Shown: in pieces, positions 10,104-20,833 of the stretch | Layout: the number at the start of each line of letters is the position of its first letter | Position numbering within the stretch: position 1 is the first letter of the stretch | Assembly: GCA_964017195.1 (NCBI GenBank) | Contig: OZ024887.1 | Location: 67,074,228 to 67,138,227 of the forward strand | DNA length: 64,000 bases | Origin: Siderastrea radians | Taxonomy: Eukaryota > Cnidaria > Anthozoa > Scleractinia > Rhizangiidae | Direction: 5' to 3' | Notes under the pieces: generated by a model | Told to the model about the DNA's origin: nothing | Databases searched by the model: none | The model's input: the letters and a program-made list of their open reading frames with translations, nothing else | Translations under genes and position numbers: made by a program

Positions 10104-13100
10104 CTAAGTTACATCACTTTCACTTGATAATAACAATGTATCACGTATATTCATACACAAGGAAATAAACTTCATTACTAGCTTATTCACATGATAGTCG
10201 TTAGAGTTCATGAGAAGTTTTATGCTTTCTGAGGTTGATTTCCTTTCAATATCAGGTATTATTTCATTGATTCGATTGAAGAATGTCTGCCTCTGCAGAG
10301 AGTATTTGCTACATTGCAACAAGAAATCAGAGTTTCATTTTCTACTTGATTTGATTTACACAATGGGCATAATCTAGTTTCTCTGGGCATATGATCGGTT
10401 TGATATCGACCTAGTTCAATCATAAGTTTGTGATTACTTACTCTAAACTTCACTAAATTTCGTCTTTCATGAAAGTTTCTTAGCTGGTTTAAATAATCAG
10501 TTGTAACGTAGTCATCCTTAAAAACTTTATAAAATTCTAATTTCTTTGAATGTTCAAGGCTGTGTCGCCAGGAGGATATATATTTCTCTTTCATATTAGT
10601 TGTATATCGCCTAATTCTATCATTATCTAAAGATTCAGGATCTAAATTGGATACATGATATTGTTCTATCAAGTTCATAAAATTGGAATAAAATCCGGAG
10701 TTATTAATGAAATGTAGATTCTTCGACATGAGGAAAGATTGTTTGACTATAGAGTCATTATCTTTGTTGTTTAGATAAACAAAATATTTCATAATTTTCT
10801 GATTAATTGGGATTATTAGCGGTAATCTTCCAAGTTCGGCTCTGCAAGCTACGTTAGAGGCCTTATTGTTTACTTCTAAGTAGTGTTTACAAAATTTGAG
10901 ATGAATTTTTTCTATTGGGGAACTATCCCATGCTTTAAAATTCTGCTTAGTGTACGTCCCCCATATCTCACTGTTGTAGCTTAAGATCGGAAATATCATT
11001 GTGTCAAAAATCTGAGATGCGGTATTGGGATTAAGTCTATTGAGAAGTGTTTGTTTTCGTATACTAGCAAAGGCGTACAGGGCTTTTTCTTTCAAGTGTT
11101 CGACTGCAAGAGTAAAGTTTCCCGTTGGAGTTAAACGTGTACCTAAATAGGTGTATTCTTGAACAATTTCAATTGGCTCGGTGCCTATGTTGAAGTTGAT
11201 GTCAACGGATTTCCTTGGGCGTTTTTGGAAAATCATTATTTTTGTTTTCTTGGGATTGACTTTTAGCATCCATGTTTTGCAATATGAAGAGAGAGTGTTT
11301 AAACAGTTTTGTAATCCTGTTTTGGATCTTGATAGGATAATCAAATCATCTGCATACAATAGTGAATTTATTTTTGTTCCATTTGGAAGAACAAATGGAT
11401 CAGACAGCGTGTTTTCGAATAAATACGGCAAATTGTTTATATAGAGGTTAAATAAAAGAGGACTTAAAATACATCCTTGACGTACACCTCTTGAGTATGA
11501 GAAAGATCGAGTTTTGTTTTCTCCGATTCTAATGGAACATGTTGAATTGCAATAAAGGCTTTTGATCAGATTGTAGAAATGTCCTCCTATGTTGATTTTG
11601 AGCAGCTTGTAAAACAATCCCTCGTGCCAAACAGAGTCGAAAGCTTTACGAAAATCTACGAAACAAGCATAGACTTTTTCTTTATGGTAGTGGACATATT
11701 TATCTATTAGGGTCCTCAGAGTGAAAACATGGTCTGCAGTACGATTTTCAGGTACAAAGCCAATTTGGGAATTGTGTAATATCTTGTTTTCTCTAAAATA
11801 CAAGTATAGTCTTTGATTTAAAATGGAACAAAACAGTTTTCCAAGGCAACTCGATACACATATGCCTCTATAGTTTGTTGGATCACTCTTGTCACCCGAT
11901 TTGTAGATTGGGGTTATAAGGCCTTGACACCAAATATCTGGCATTTTTCCAGATTGTAAAATGAGATTAAAAAGTTTGATGTAAATAGGCATAAGCGAAT
12001 CAAGGCTCGCTTTGATCATTTCATTTCTTATTTTGTCAACAAATGGCGATTTCTTATTCTTCAATTTCTTCACCGCTTGACGTATTTCTTGCTCAGTTAC
12101 CTCTTGATCTAAATAGTTAAGCTGTTCTTTTTCTTTTTCTAATGATAGTAGTTCATCATAGACTCCTTGACGATTTATGGAAGTTCTAAGGTCATTGGAA
12201 TGTAAGGATTGAAAATGGTTGAGCCATGTTTCTTCCGAGATTGGGGCAGGAACATTTTCGTCGATAGTATCGTTCATCGATTTTAGACAACTCCAAAAAC
12301 GACGCTTTGTCGGGATTAAATGCTAGCTCGTCGAGTTGCAGAGTTTTTTCTTTCTGAAATTCTTTCCTTTTCGAGTCAAGGAGCTTTTTATAATCATTCA
12401 GAATTTTGTGAAATTTCTCCCGTAACTCAGAGTTAAGGGGATCGCAATGTTTTTGATTTGACAGTTTTCGTAATTCGTGTCTTTTCAGTTGACATTCACG
12501 GTCGAACCATTTTTTGCTAGATGTTATCCTAATACGTTTACGAGATCTTTTGGTTTTAATCTTGAGGCAGATTTTTGATGTCGCAGTTAGAATGTTCACA
12601 GCATCGTCCAACGAGACATTTACATCTTCAGTGTTTCGTTCCATAAATTCTCTGATTAGAATCTGGATTGGTTCCGTACGTAAAGCGTTTCTGAATTTTA
12701 AGTAAGAGTCATTTTCCCAGCAAAACTGGCGTGGCAGACTTATTAATCTATTGGTGGAGGTTGAAGTTTGGGTTTCGCCTGCTGGTAAGCTGGTGTTGAG
12801 ATTCAACCATGCTACGATGGCACTGTGGTCCGACAAGTCGGACGGCTGTTTAACAACAAAATTGGCAACGTTTAGAAATGTGCACTGATCGCATATTATG
12901 TAATCAATAACGCTTGTCCCGTTTTTTCCATGAAAGGTGGGTCTGCCTAGGGTATCTCCATTAACTCTGCCATTAACTATTCTTAGATCAAGGTTTTTGC
13001 AAATTTCTAATAGTTTTTTTCCCATGACTATTCAATAAAGTATCAAAACTATTTCTTTGGGCTGGCTGAAAAGCTGATTCCGACTGATCATTAGTGATTA

Positions 13101-13608
13101 TGCTGTTTCCCTCTTGTGAGACAGTATCGGAGTATTTTCCGGTTCTTGAATTAAAGTCCCCCATAAGAATTACTGATCCTATTGTAGAAAAGTGCACTAT
13201 GTCTCGCTCTAGCTGATCAAAAAGTTCGAGATCAAAATATTTTGAGTTACACGGAGGTATATACACCCCGCAAACGTAAATATCCTTCACCGAATTTAAG
13301 AAACTTTTCTCGATTTTGAACCATAAAAAATTTTGAGTTGTTTTCGTGATTGAAATATTTTTATGGAGTTTGTTTTTGTAAAATAAAGCTATTCCTCCAG
13401 AGTTCCGACCACCTTTTCTCGACTGGTTAGGAGTGGAACATTGAACAAAAGATTTATATCCGACTATTTCCAAATCAGAGCAATTGCCAATTTCGGTTAG
13501 TACTATAAAATCAGAATTATCAATAACGCTCAAAAAATCAATACTTTGTAACTTGTTTCCAAGGTATTTGGAAGATAGTCCGTTGATATTCCAGGCACAA
13601 AAGGACAA
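10104..13608 (-). pseudogene. LINE ORF2: endonuclease-reverse transcriptase, frameshifted
   Basis: The ORF starts at 13608 with SFCAWNINGLSSK, the APE-type endonuclease opening. It carries GDFNSRTG, SVIDYIICD and SDHSAIVAW, the conserved metal- and DNA-binding blocks. A frameshift near 13020 moves the frame to 13025-12192, and a second near 12290 leads to the RT. The RT (12277-10259) has LITPIYKSGDKSDPTNYRG, VDFRKAFDSVWHEGL, GVRQGCILSPLLFNLYINN and the catalytic YADD within SLLYADDLIILS. A third break near 10310 splits a C-terminal CPLCK...C zinc-knuckle-like motif from its continuation to 10104. All catalytic motifs are intact, so the copy is fairly young but inactive in one piece. Confidence 0.9.
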
Positions 13609-13741
13609 GTTGCTTGAAATATCGGGGTGATCTTTGGTGCCAATGATAGATTGCTAAATTCCTTAGTATACTCATTATACTGGTATAAAATTTATCCTAC
13701 TTAATTAAGTGTCTAACGTTCAAATCAGGTTGCTTGGTTAA

Positions 13742-14733
13742 TTATAGAAATGATTTTACAAATCGTAGAAAGGATATGATTTCCTGAGGTATTGGTGTCT
13801 CTTCACGGGTAGTTTCCATTTTTTCAGCAGGCGCAAGCGTTTGATGCGGTGCATTGGGATACGCATATGGTGTACTTTGGTGTGGGGCGGGGGTTATCTG
13901 TTGCTGTAGCGGTTTTGCAGCATGTGGGAGCATTTGATGCGGTGCAGTTAGGTGTGGTGCTGGAGGTATCCGTTGCTGTAGTTGTGGTGTGGCAAGTTGT
14001 ATGGGCGGAGGTTGCGTTTGAGGGTGGTAAGGCCAGGGCAGTGTGTTCTTGACAGCATTGCTGTATGAGGCATGCCGCAACACTGTATTGGGACCTTGGG
14101 ATGATGCCGGTTGATTTGGTTGTGTTCTTTGGATTGGCGGGGCATTTGAAGATGTTGCCGTTCTTGGCCGGATACGGCCGTGAATGGCGTCTTTCAGATT
14201 TTTGGCGAAAAGCCCTATGTGTCGTTTAAGAATGTGCTTGTTATCGTGGAGAATATCAGTTGAGTTGATTCGCGAACAGGTTGTCGTGTTTAATTAACTG
14301 TACGTTGGGTAGTCTTGAGCAGCTATTAATTAATTGAACATTTATTGAGGTGATTATCGGTGTTGGGATGTCGTTGCGGGGAAGAAGTGTTGAGAAAAAT
14401 ATCTTGCTTAATGGGAATTTTGTGGAAGCCTCAGTAATCAATATTAAAATGTTAGAGATAAGTTCTTCAGGGGAATTGCTTCTCTCAAAGTCTTTTGTTC
14501 CCGTGTGCAGTATGATCACTTGAGGAGGAGTGCGAACATCATTTTGTAAGTAGGATCTTGCGTGTTCAATCAGTGGTGCTCTGATGTACTTGACTTCGTG
14601 TTTCGATGAAAACATTTGTCTTGTGTCTAAAAACTTTCCGTTGGAATCACACAGGAAGATCACTTCATTAGAACGAGTGTTGTTGTTGCTAGCAGAGGAC
14701 GTAGTAGGGTGTTGGGGATTAGCTGACTTTAGC
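13742..14733 (-). pseudogene. LINE ORF1: SGNH-esterase-like domain plus Pro/Gln-rich tail
   Basis: The frame opens at the element edge and contains VIFLCDSNGKFLDTR (the Gly-Asp-Ser block, here CDSNG) and VIILHTGTKDFE (the usual GTND block, here GTKD), typical of SGNH-hydrolase-like ORF1 proteins. A one-base shift near 14265 is needed to continue into a basic stretch and a Pro/Gln/His-rich tail ending at 13742. The N-terminus is missing. ORF1 esterases are thought to help membrane or RNP handling of CR1/L2-type LINEs. The altered GTND block may reflect decay. Confidence 0.75.

Positions 14734-14808
<75 letters not shown>
14734..14808. repeat. (GTA)n microsatellite at LINE 5' end
   Basis: A perfect 25-unit GTA array abuts the truncated 5' end of the LINE on its left. 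On its right it abuts a separate retroelement 3' end (TAAAACTTTATTTT on the plus strand). Confidence 0.95.
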
Positions 14809-14887
14809 AAACTTTATTTTAACACGGTAAATCCATTCAGGAGAAAAAATTATACAAATAATATTAAGGTAACTACACTAACTAATA
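14809..14887 (-). mobile_element. 3' end of a second (TAC)n-tailed LINE, truncated
   Basis: On the minus strand the sequence ends AAAATAAAGTTTTAC followed by (TAC)n, the same architecture as the full LINE's tail (AAATAAAGCAATTTAC plus (TAC)n). It appears to be the short 3' remnant of a related element, and it is interrupted on its right by the MITE at 14888. Its continuation after the MITE (from 15364) is not clearly delimited. Confidence 0.6.
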
Positions 14888-15363
14888 TATACCTGCCAAG
14901 TGTCACGCCTAAGGCGTGATTGTCACACCTGCGGATCGAAAACTGTGATCTCACGCCTACTCACGCCTGCGTTCCCATTTCTCACGCCTGGTGGAAACGT
15001 TTGAGCCATTACAGCCTTAACCGACTCATTTTGAAAAAATTATAAAATATTTAAATAAACTTGAACCAATGCGAGAAAATAATGATCGTACTTTCGCGAA
15101 ATCTCTGATTTTGGTAGGGAAAGTCACCGGAGACATGGTCATACTCGTCGAGACGAGCTCCGTATAATCGTAAACGATGAAAGCATCGATTTACTGGCCA
15201 TAAATCGGAACATCTTCGGAACGTCTTTGGAAATCTTCGGACGTCTTCGGAAATCGTCGGTCATCTTCGGATATTATCGGTCCCCTCCAAAAAACTGAAA
15301 AAATCTTGACACTCTCAGGATAAAAATGTCACGCCTAGAAATCACAAAAAGTTGGCAGGTATA
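14888..15363. mobile_element. TA-flanked MITE with TACCTGCCAA termini
   Basis: The 12-base inverted termini TATACCTGCCAA (14888-14899) and TTGGCAGGTATA (15352-15363) bound a 476-bp element. Allowing a TA target duplication, the TIR proper is TACCTGCCAA. Subterminal direct repeats of TCACGCCT occur at the left end and once at the right. A series of ATCTTCGGA/ATCGTCGG repeats occurs at 15195-15290. No coding capacity. The TA duplication suggests a Tc1/mariner-type mobiliser, but this is inference. Confidence 0.75.
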
Positions 15364-15837
15364 CTAATAAGCTAACTACTAGTTAAACCTGCTTTACAAG
15401 GATGCCGTGTATTGATGCCTTAACATCAATAGATCGCCTAGATCGCCTGGCAGTGGGACACAGATCTTTCAAGACTAAATCCCCAGCAGTCTGAAATTTT
15501 CAAAGAAATTCAACGAAAGGCTTTTTCAAGCGTTCTTGAAGTATTATAGATATTTGTTTAGAACTGCAAAGTGAGTCAGACTGAAAATATTTTGGTTTCA
15601 TAGTTGACGAATTTTCCAAGCTTGTGCATGCTAAAAAAATCGCATGTTCGCGACACTGAGAATATTTGTGGTTTGATCCAACCAGTTAAAACCTACAGAA
15701 TTTGGACGAAATTCAGATTCAAAGCTCCTAAGAGAATCCTGGCGAAGTTTGTTTAGAATTACCAAGAGATTCAAGAGACCAGTTTGATTTTGTAGTTGAC
15801 GAATTCTCCGAGCTTGAGCTTTTTCGCTTGGCAAAAG

Positions 15838-17625
15838 CATAGGAAGCCCAAGCATAATATTTGAATATTATTAAAAATGGCGTTTCAAAATATAAGACTT
15901 TGTATGGGATTTCGAAGCGAACATTTTGAGCAATACATAACAACGAACTGACTGAATAAAGTCCATGAAACATTACATGATGTTGTTTGCTATCCTTACA
16001 AAACATTTCGAGCAATTTTAGGTCCATTTACTTAACTGTGTTAGTACTTGTATAATACATTGACAAGGAAGGAGTCATTTGGCCCGACTTAGCCACTATC
16101 ACCGCTCGACACGTTTCGGAATTCGCTCGAATTTACCCACAAATATAGTTCAGGCTCCCATTCTGCCTTAGCGACTTGACAAAAGGAAGACATACAAGTG
16201 ATTTTCTCAAAACCAATTGCACATGCCTCATGTCCCAAAAGAATTATCCACTGCACAAAATCATAATAGCATCTCAAAATAGGCCGCCATGGATCTGTGA
16301 GGATCCCGATGGTCTCATTTGACCGCGGTCGGCACTGGACACCAGTCAAATTATGCCCTTATGGGGAGGGCCACGCTCGTTTTGGTCGTGTTACAATTGT
16401 AGTAACTATGACCTGGTGCGGACACAAATTGTCGCTCCAACGTAGTTTGGTTCGCGCGAGAAACGTAGAATCGCTGCGCGGGACTCCGTGACCTTATGGC
16501 GAGAATTAAGTTATCGAAAGAAATTAAAACGGTCTTGGCTGTTAGAAAATGAAAACGAGTCAAGAAAAACAGAGAGTGAACCGTGACTCTCCTTCCTCCT
16601 ATGTTTCTATTCATGCGTGGTAAATTGAACATATTTGCGTTCATGAACAAAACGTTTGTAATACAGGTCAGTCTACTCCGTAAATTTTAAACACGAACTC
16701 TGCGTGAATTGAATGTGTTCATTTTTTTGGAATCGTCGATAGGTTTTATATATCAGATATATTTTTTCGAACCGAAGTCGGCAAATTCATTTAAATTCAT
16801 ATCCTCACGCGCGTGAAAATGTTTTATTTTAAAATTGTTATTGTATATACTATATCTATTTCTATATTTGCATGAAGCCGATCAGGTAACCTACTTATTA
16901 AAAAAACAAGAAAACATACACCCTGAAACTGAAAATGGATATAAATTCAGAAATGGGAATGATTTACTTTTGCTATCTGCTCGTAACACGCAGCGATTTT
17001 CTCACGCGAACCAGACTGCGTCGGAGCAACAATCTTGTGTCCGCACCAGGTCATAGTTACTACAATTGTAACACGACCAAACCGAGCGTGGCCCTCCCCA
17101 TAAGGGCATAATTTGACTGGTGTCCAGTGCCGACCGCGGTCAAATGGGACCATCGGGATCCTCACGGATCCATGGCGGCCTATTTTGAGATGCTATTATG
17201 ATTTTGTGCAGTATATAATTCTTTTGGGACACGAGGTATGTGCAATTGGTTTTGAGAAAATCACTTGTATGTCTTCCTTTTGTCAAGCTGCTAAGTCAGA
17301 ATGGGAACCTGAACTATATTTGTGGGTAAATTCGAGCGAATTCCGAAACGTATGGAGCGGTGATAGTGGCTAAATCGGGCCAAATGACTCCTTCCTTGTC
17401 AATGTATTATACATGTACTAATACACAGTAAAGTAAATGGACCTAAAATTGCTCAAAATACGTTGTAAGGATAACAAACAACACCATGTAATGTTTCATG
17501 AACTTTATTCAGTTAGTTTGCTGTTATGTATTGCTCAAAATGTTCGCTTCGAAATCCCATACAAAGTCTTATATTTTGAAACGCCATTTTTAATAATATT
17601 CAATTATTATGCTTGGGTGTCCTGT
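15838..17625. mobile_element. Foldback element with ~640-bp inverted arms
   Basis: The left arm, about 15838-16481, and the right arm, about 16990-17625, are reverse complements at high identity around a roughly 500-bp AT-rich centre. The outer limits are near CCCAAGCATAATA on the left and TATTATGCTTGGG on the right. The inner limits are near CGCTGCG. I found no clear target duplication and no transposase. Matching 86-codon open frames on opposite strands (16349-16089 and 17113-17373) differ at only about seven residues, which simply reflects the arm identity. It looks like a foldback-type DNA transposon or an inverted duplication. Confidence 0.8.
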
Positions 17626-19469
17626 GGGCAAAAGAAGCTTCCCGAAAACAAAAAGCGATTCCAGAGAAGCCTAAATACATGTGAACTTATATTTTCCTGA
17701 CGTGTTATGTTAGCCCGTGTAGCCTTGTTTAGTTGGCGGGAAAATTTGAGCGGTGGAGCTGCGAAGGGAATGGCGGCCCGCGCCCGTAAGTATACCTTCG
17801 CGCGTAGACATACCGCCAGCTACAAAACTTCCCAGGCTTTCACCGGCTTTGGCAAGTCGAAGGAATCTCTTATTAATTTACAGTATTGCTAATCAAGCGA
17901 ATGAGCTGCATTAATTTATGTCCGAGTCTGACAAAACACCGACCATTTTTAGCGCCATTGCCGATTTGAGCGGACAATAATCACACAATGTCGAGTCGAA
18001 TCCAAGTATGAGAACTTTCAAAATACCACTTTCATTTGACGAAGACTGTTAAATCTGAGGGTCGGTAGTTCAACGCCCTGCCATCGTGTTGTTTCCTTAG
18101 ACCATAAACTTTATCCCAAACTGTCTCTCTCCTCCCAGGTGTATAAATGGGTACCGGCGACATACAGCTGGGGGTAACCCTGGACTAGCATCCAATCCAG
18201 TGGGAGAGTAGCAATACTCTCAGTTGCTTCATGCTACAGAAACCGAGTATAAATAAGCTCCGGCTCGTGTGGGCCTCCCTGGCTCGTGTGCGAGTTTACC
18301 CGACTACTACCTAACCTGACCTTACACATTTATCTGTCATTCAGCAGATCTAATTAATTAAATTTAATTAACTGTGTTTTAGGCATATCTCCACACCTCT
18401 GAGGTAGTGGTGTATATAAAGCTGTAAAATGGAACATCATTTGACTACACAGAAGCGACTAAAAATGCGTATTAATAAATAGCTGGCCTCGTAAACTGCA
18501 TTTCGTTTCGTTGTTGCCAAATTGTCAATGTTTAAACAAAAGATTCCGTGCGAGAGATTCCAACTGTGCCGACTAGTAACCACCAACTGCCTATTTTTAC
18601 CACTTTCATGGCCTGGTTGTTGAATTTTCATGCCTGAATAGCAAGTAATAAAAATTGTTCTACAGTTAAATGCAGATGTAACAAATGATTCCGTCAGACT
18701 TGATTGATAAATTGTGGCTAACGCCTTTCGTGTTATTTTGGCGCCAAACCTAAAACCACGCGTAGTCGTTTCCCGCCAAAGCAACCCACCCTGCAAAAAC
18801 AGATGTTTTGGGGAGAAATGTTTACACAAGGATTAGTTTTTAATCGTGAATGCGTTTCTTGCCATCCTGAAATTCTCAAGACAAATAATAACACTAAACA
18901 TGTCGCACCTTTATATTATTTCAATGAAGTTCCATTTATGTATACATTTCCTTGGCGACAACCTTTCGGTCTAGCTTGAAAATTGTTTCCAGAAAGTGAA
19001 AATCTTCTTTACCACCCAGCAAAATTTGCGTTTAAATCTTCGGAGGTCATTTCCCGTGAATGTCTCTCTTTAATTTTGATTTAAAAGAGAACGGTCAAAA
19101 TAGACAAGCCATAAATCACCAGGGTTATTCTGATTTGAGTGTTTTCATGTACACCTGCGTTCATGTATATTGTAATATATGAATGTCACTTCAAATGCGT
19201 CAGGAAATGTCCTTAGCAGCGAATGTTCGCATTGACAGAAAAAACTGACGACTGCGACGATTTTACCGAAGCTCTTTTCGCAAAATTAACGGTGAATTGC
19301 GTGCAGGTCTGTTGACTAAAGATGCATCATGACTGAGGCCAATTTCAAGTAGTCACGTGCGTATCTGCGGCCAATTGGTCCTGGGAAGAGAGTGCAACAA
19401 AACTACTGTGGTCGATTATTGTCAAAGCCGACTTTCTTTCATTCCATTGATCAATAGCCAAAAGTCGAA
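17626..19469. other. Intergenic upstream of the Ig/FN3 gene
   Basis: Apart from the SINE-like repeat at 18060-18330, I see no supported gene. Open frames at 17707 and 18829 show no family features. The right part should hold the promoter of the gene starting at 19470, but no TATA-like motif stands out. Confidence 0.45.
18060..18330 (+). repeat. Dispersed SINE-like repeat fragment
   Basis: Segment with TATAAATGGGTACCGGCGAC, a GGGGGTAACCCTGGACTAGC block and a CAGTTGCTTCATGCTACAGA block. I recognise this as a very common interspersed repeat in coral genomic sequence. No Pol III boxes are confidently assigned, so boundaries and class are tentative. Confidence 0.5.
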
Positions 19470-20773
19470 ATGCCGGCTCAACTCCACCTTTTCTTTAATG
19501 CGTTAATATTTCTCTCCGCTTTTATCAAAGGTAAGTAAATTCCTTGATCGCTTGTTCTCACCATAGCACGTGCCTGCGATTTAATAGTAACATGTTTACA
19601 CTCTCTTTTTCTAATTTCAGTTTCTGTGGCAAGCGAATTTGCTGCGAATTTTACCACAGTACCGAGGGATGCTGAGTTTTTCGTAGGAAGCGAAGCCGTT
19701 TTTCAGTGGAAATATATCAGCCGTCCCCCCGATGCTGTGCGAAAGATAATATTCGGAATAGTCGCTTTGCCGCAAGACAGAATCAGCGCAAACGAAGATA
19801 TTGCAATTTTAGTGAAAGATACTTTACGAGGAGACGTGCAACGTAATACCAAGCAACGAACCGACGTTATAGGTTCGTTGAACCGCCGCACTAGTGTTCT
19901 TAAAAACCAGACGGCAAGTTTTAAAATAACAAACCTGACGCTGAATGACACTGGAAGGTATTTTTGCCGACTAGAGCCTGAAATTAGTATCAGCACGAAC
20001 GTGGAAACTCGCTATGTAAACTTAAAAGTGGTTGGTAAGTTTGATTTTATGTATTATTTTAAATCCACCCCTAAGTCAACTGCCATTTTAGAAAACGCAT
20101 GTATATCGCGCTGGTAGCGGCCGATAATCTTTTAGTTTTCAGTCCGGGGGCACAATTTAAGATTCGTCGCTTTATCTTGTTTATTTGTTTTTGATGTTGT
20201 ACTGAGTTTGCGCCCTGTTTTGTAGCCGTGACAAAACACGGTCCAGACACTACCATTAATTTCTTGCCGTCATATTAAATTGAAAGATTTCTGACTGATT
20301 TTACATGATAAAAAATTTCAGTTAGAGAAGTCTAGGCAATATTACTGTCATCTTTCACTCTAATTCAACGATGCTTTGTTTCACTGTGTTATTTATTTTA
20401 ATGAAAGTATGCGAAGATGTTTAATAATTTTATTTGCATAGGAAGTGTAGCTCGCAAAAACTATGTTCTCGAATAAGGAACAAATTAAATGCGAAGAGCA
20501 AAACTGAATCCTATATCTTCCAACCATTTTCTTAGTAAAATTTTAAAAACCTCCCTTTTATAAACGTAACCCTCCGGCGTTTTATTCAACTTTGTAGATT
20601 AAATATTAAGCGAACTCTGTTTGAAGTCAATTGAATATTCAATTCACGCGGTCATCATTGAATGAACCTATACTACACGAGGCACATTTACGATTTCTAT
20701 TTCCAGTGGCCAAAAATTCAAAACATTTCATCTTCAAATATGTGTATTTTTGCTACGACATTGCTTCTTTTTC

Positions 20774-20833
<60 letters not shown>

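Larger units (their letters stand above)
9996..14733 (-). mobile_element. 5'-truncated LINE (CR1/L2-type, jockey superfamily)
   Basis: A 4.7-kb non-LTR retrotransposon on the minus strand. It carries a remnant ORF1 with an SGNH-esterase-like domain and a frameshifted ORF2 with AP-type endonuclease, reverse transcriptase and a C-terminal Cys-rich motif, followed by a 3' UTR and (TAC)n tail. The ORF1 frame is open right to the right-hand edge without an ATG, so the copy is 5'-truncated. At least four frame breaks show that it is dead. ORF1 esterase domains occur in the CR1/L2 group, which is the basis for the clade call. Confidence 0.88.

Noticed and set aside
9750..14919. Poly-valine proteins
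   Set aside because: They are translations of the perfect (GTA)n arrays at 9915-9995 and 14734-14808.
16089..17373. Two matching 86-codon frames as a divergent gene pair
   Set aside because: They lie in the arms of one inverted repeat, so similarity is expected; no family or splice evidence supports coding.
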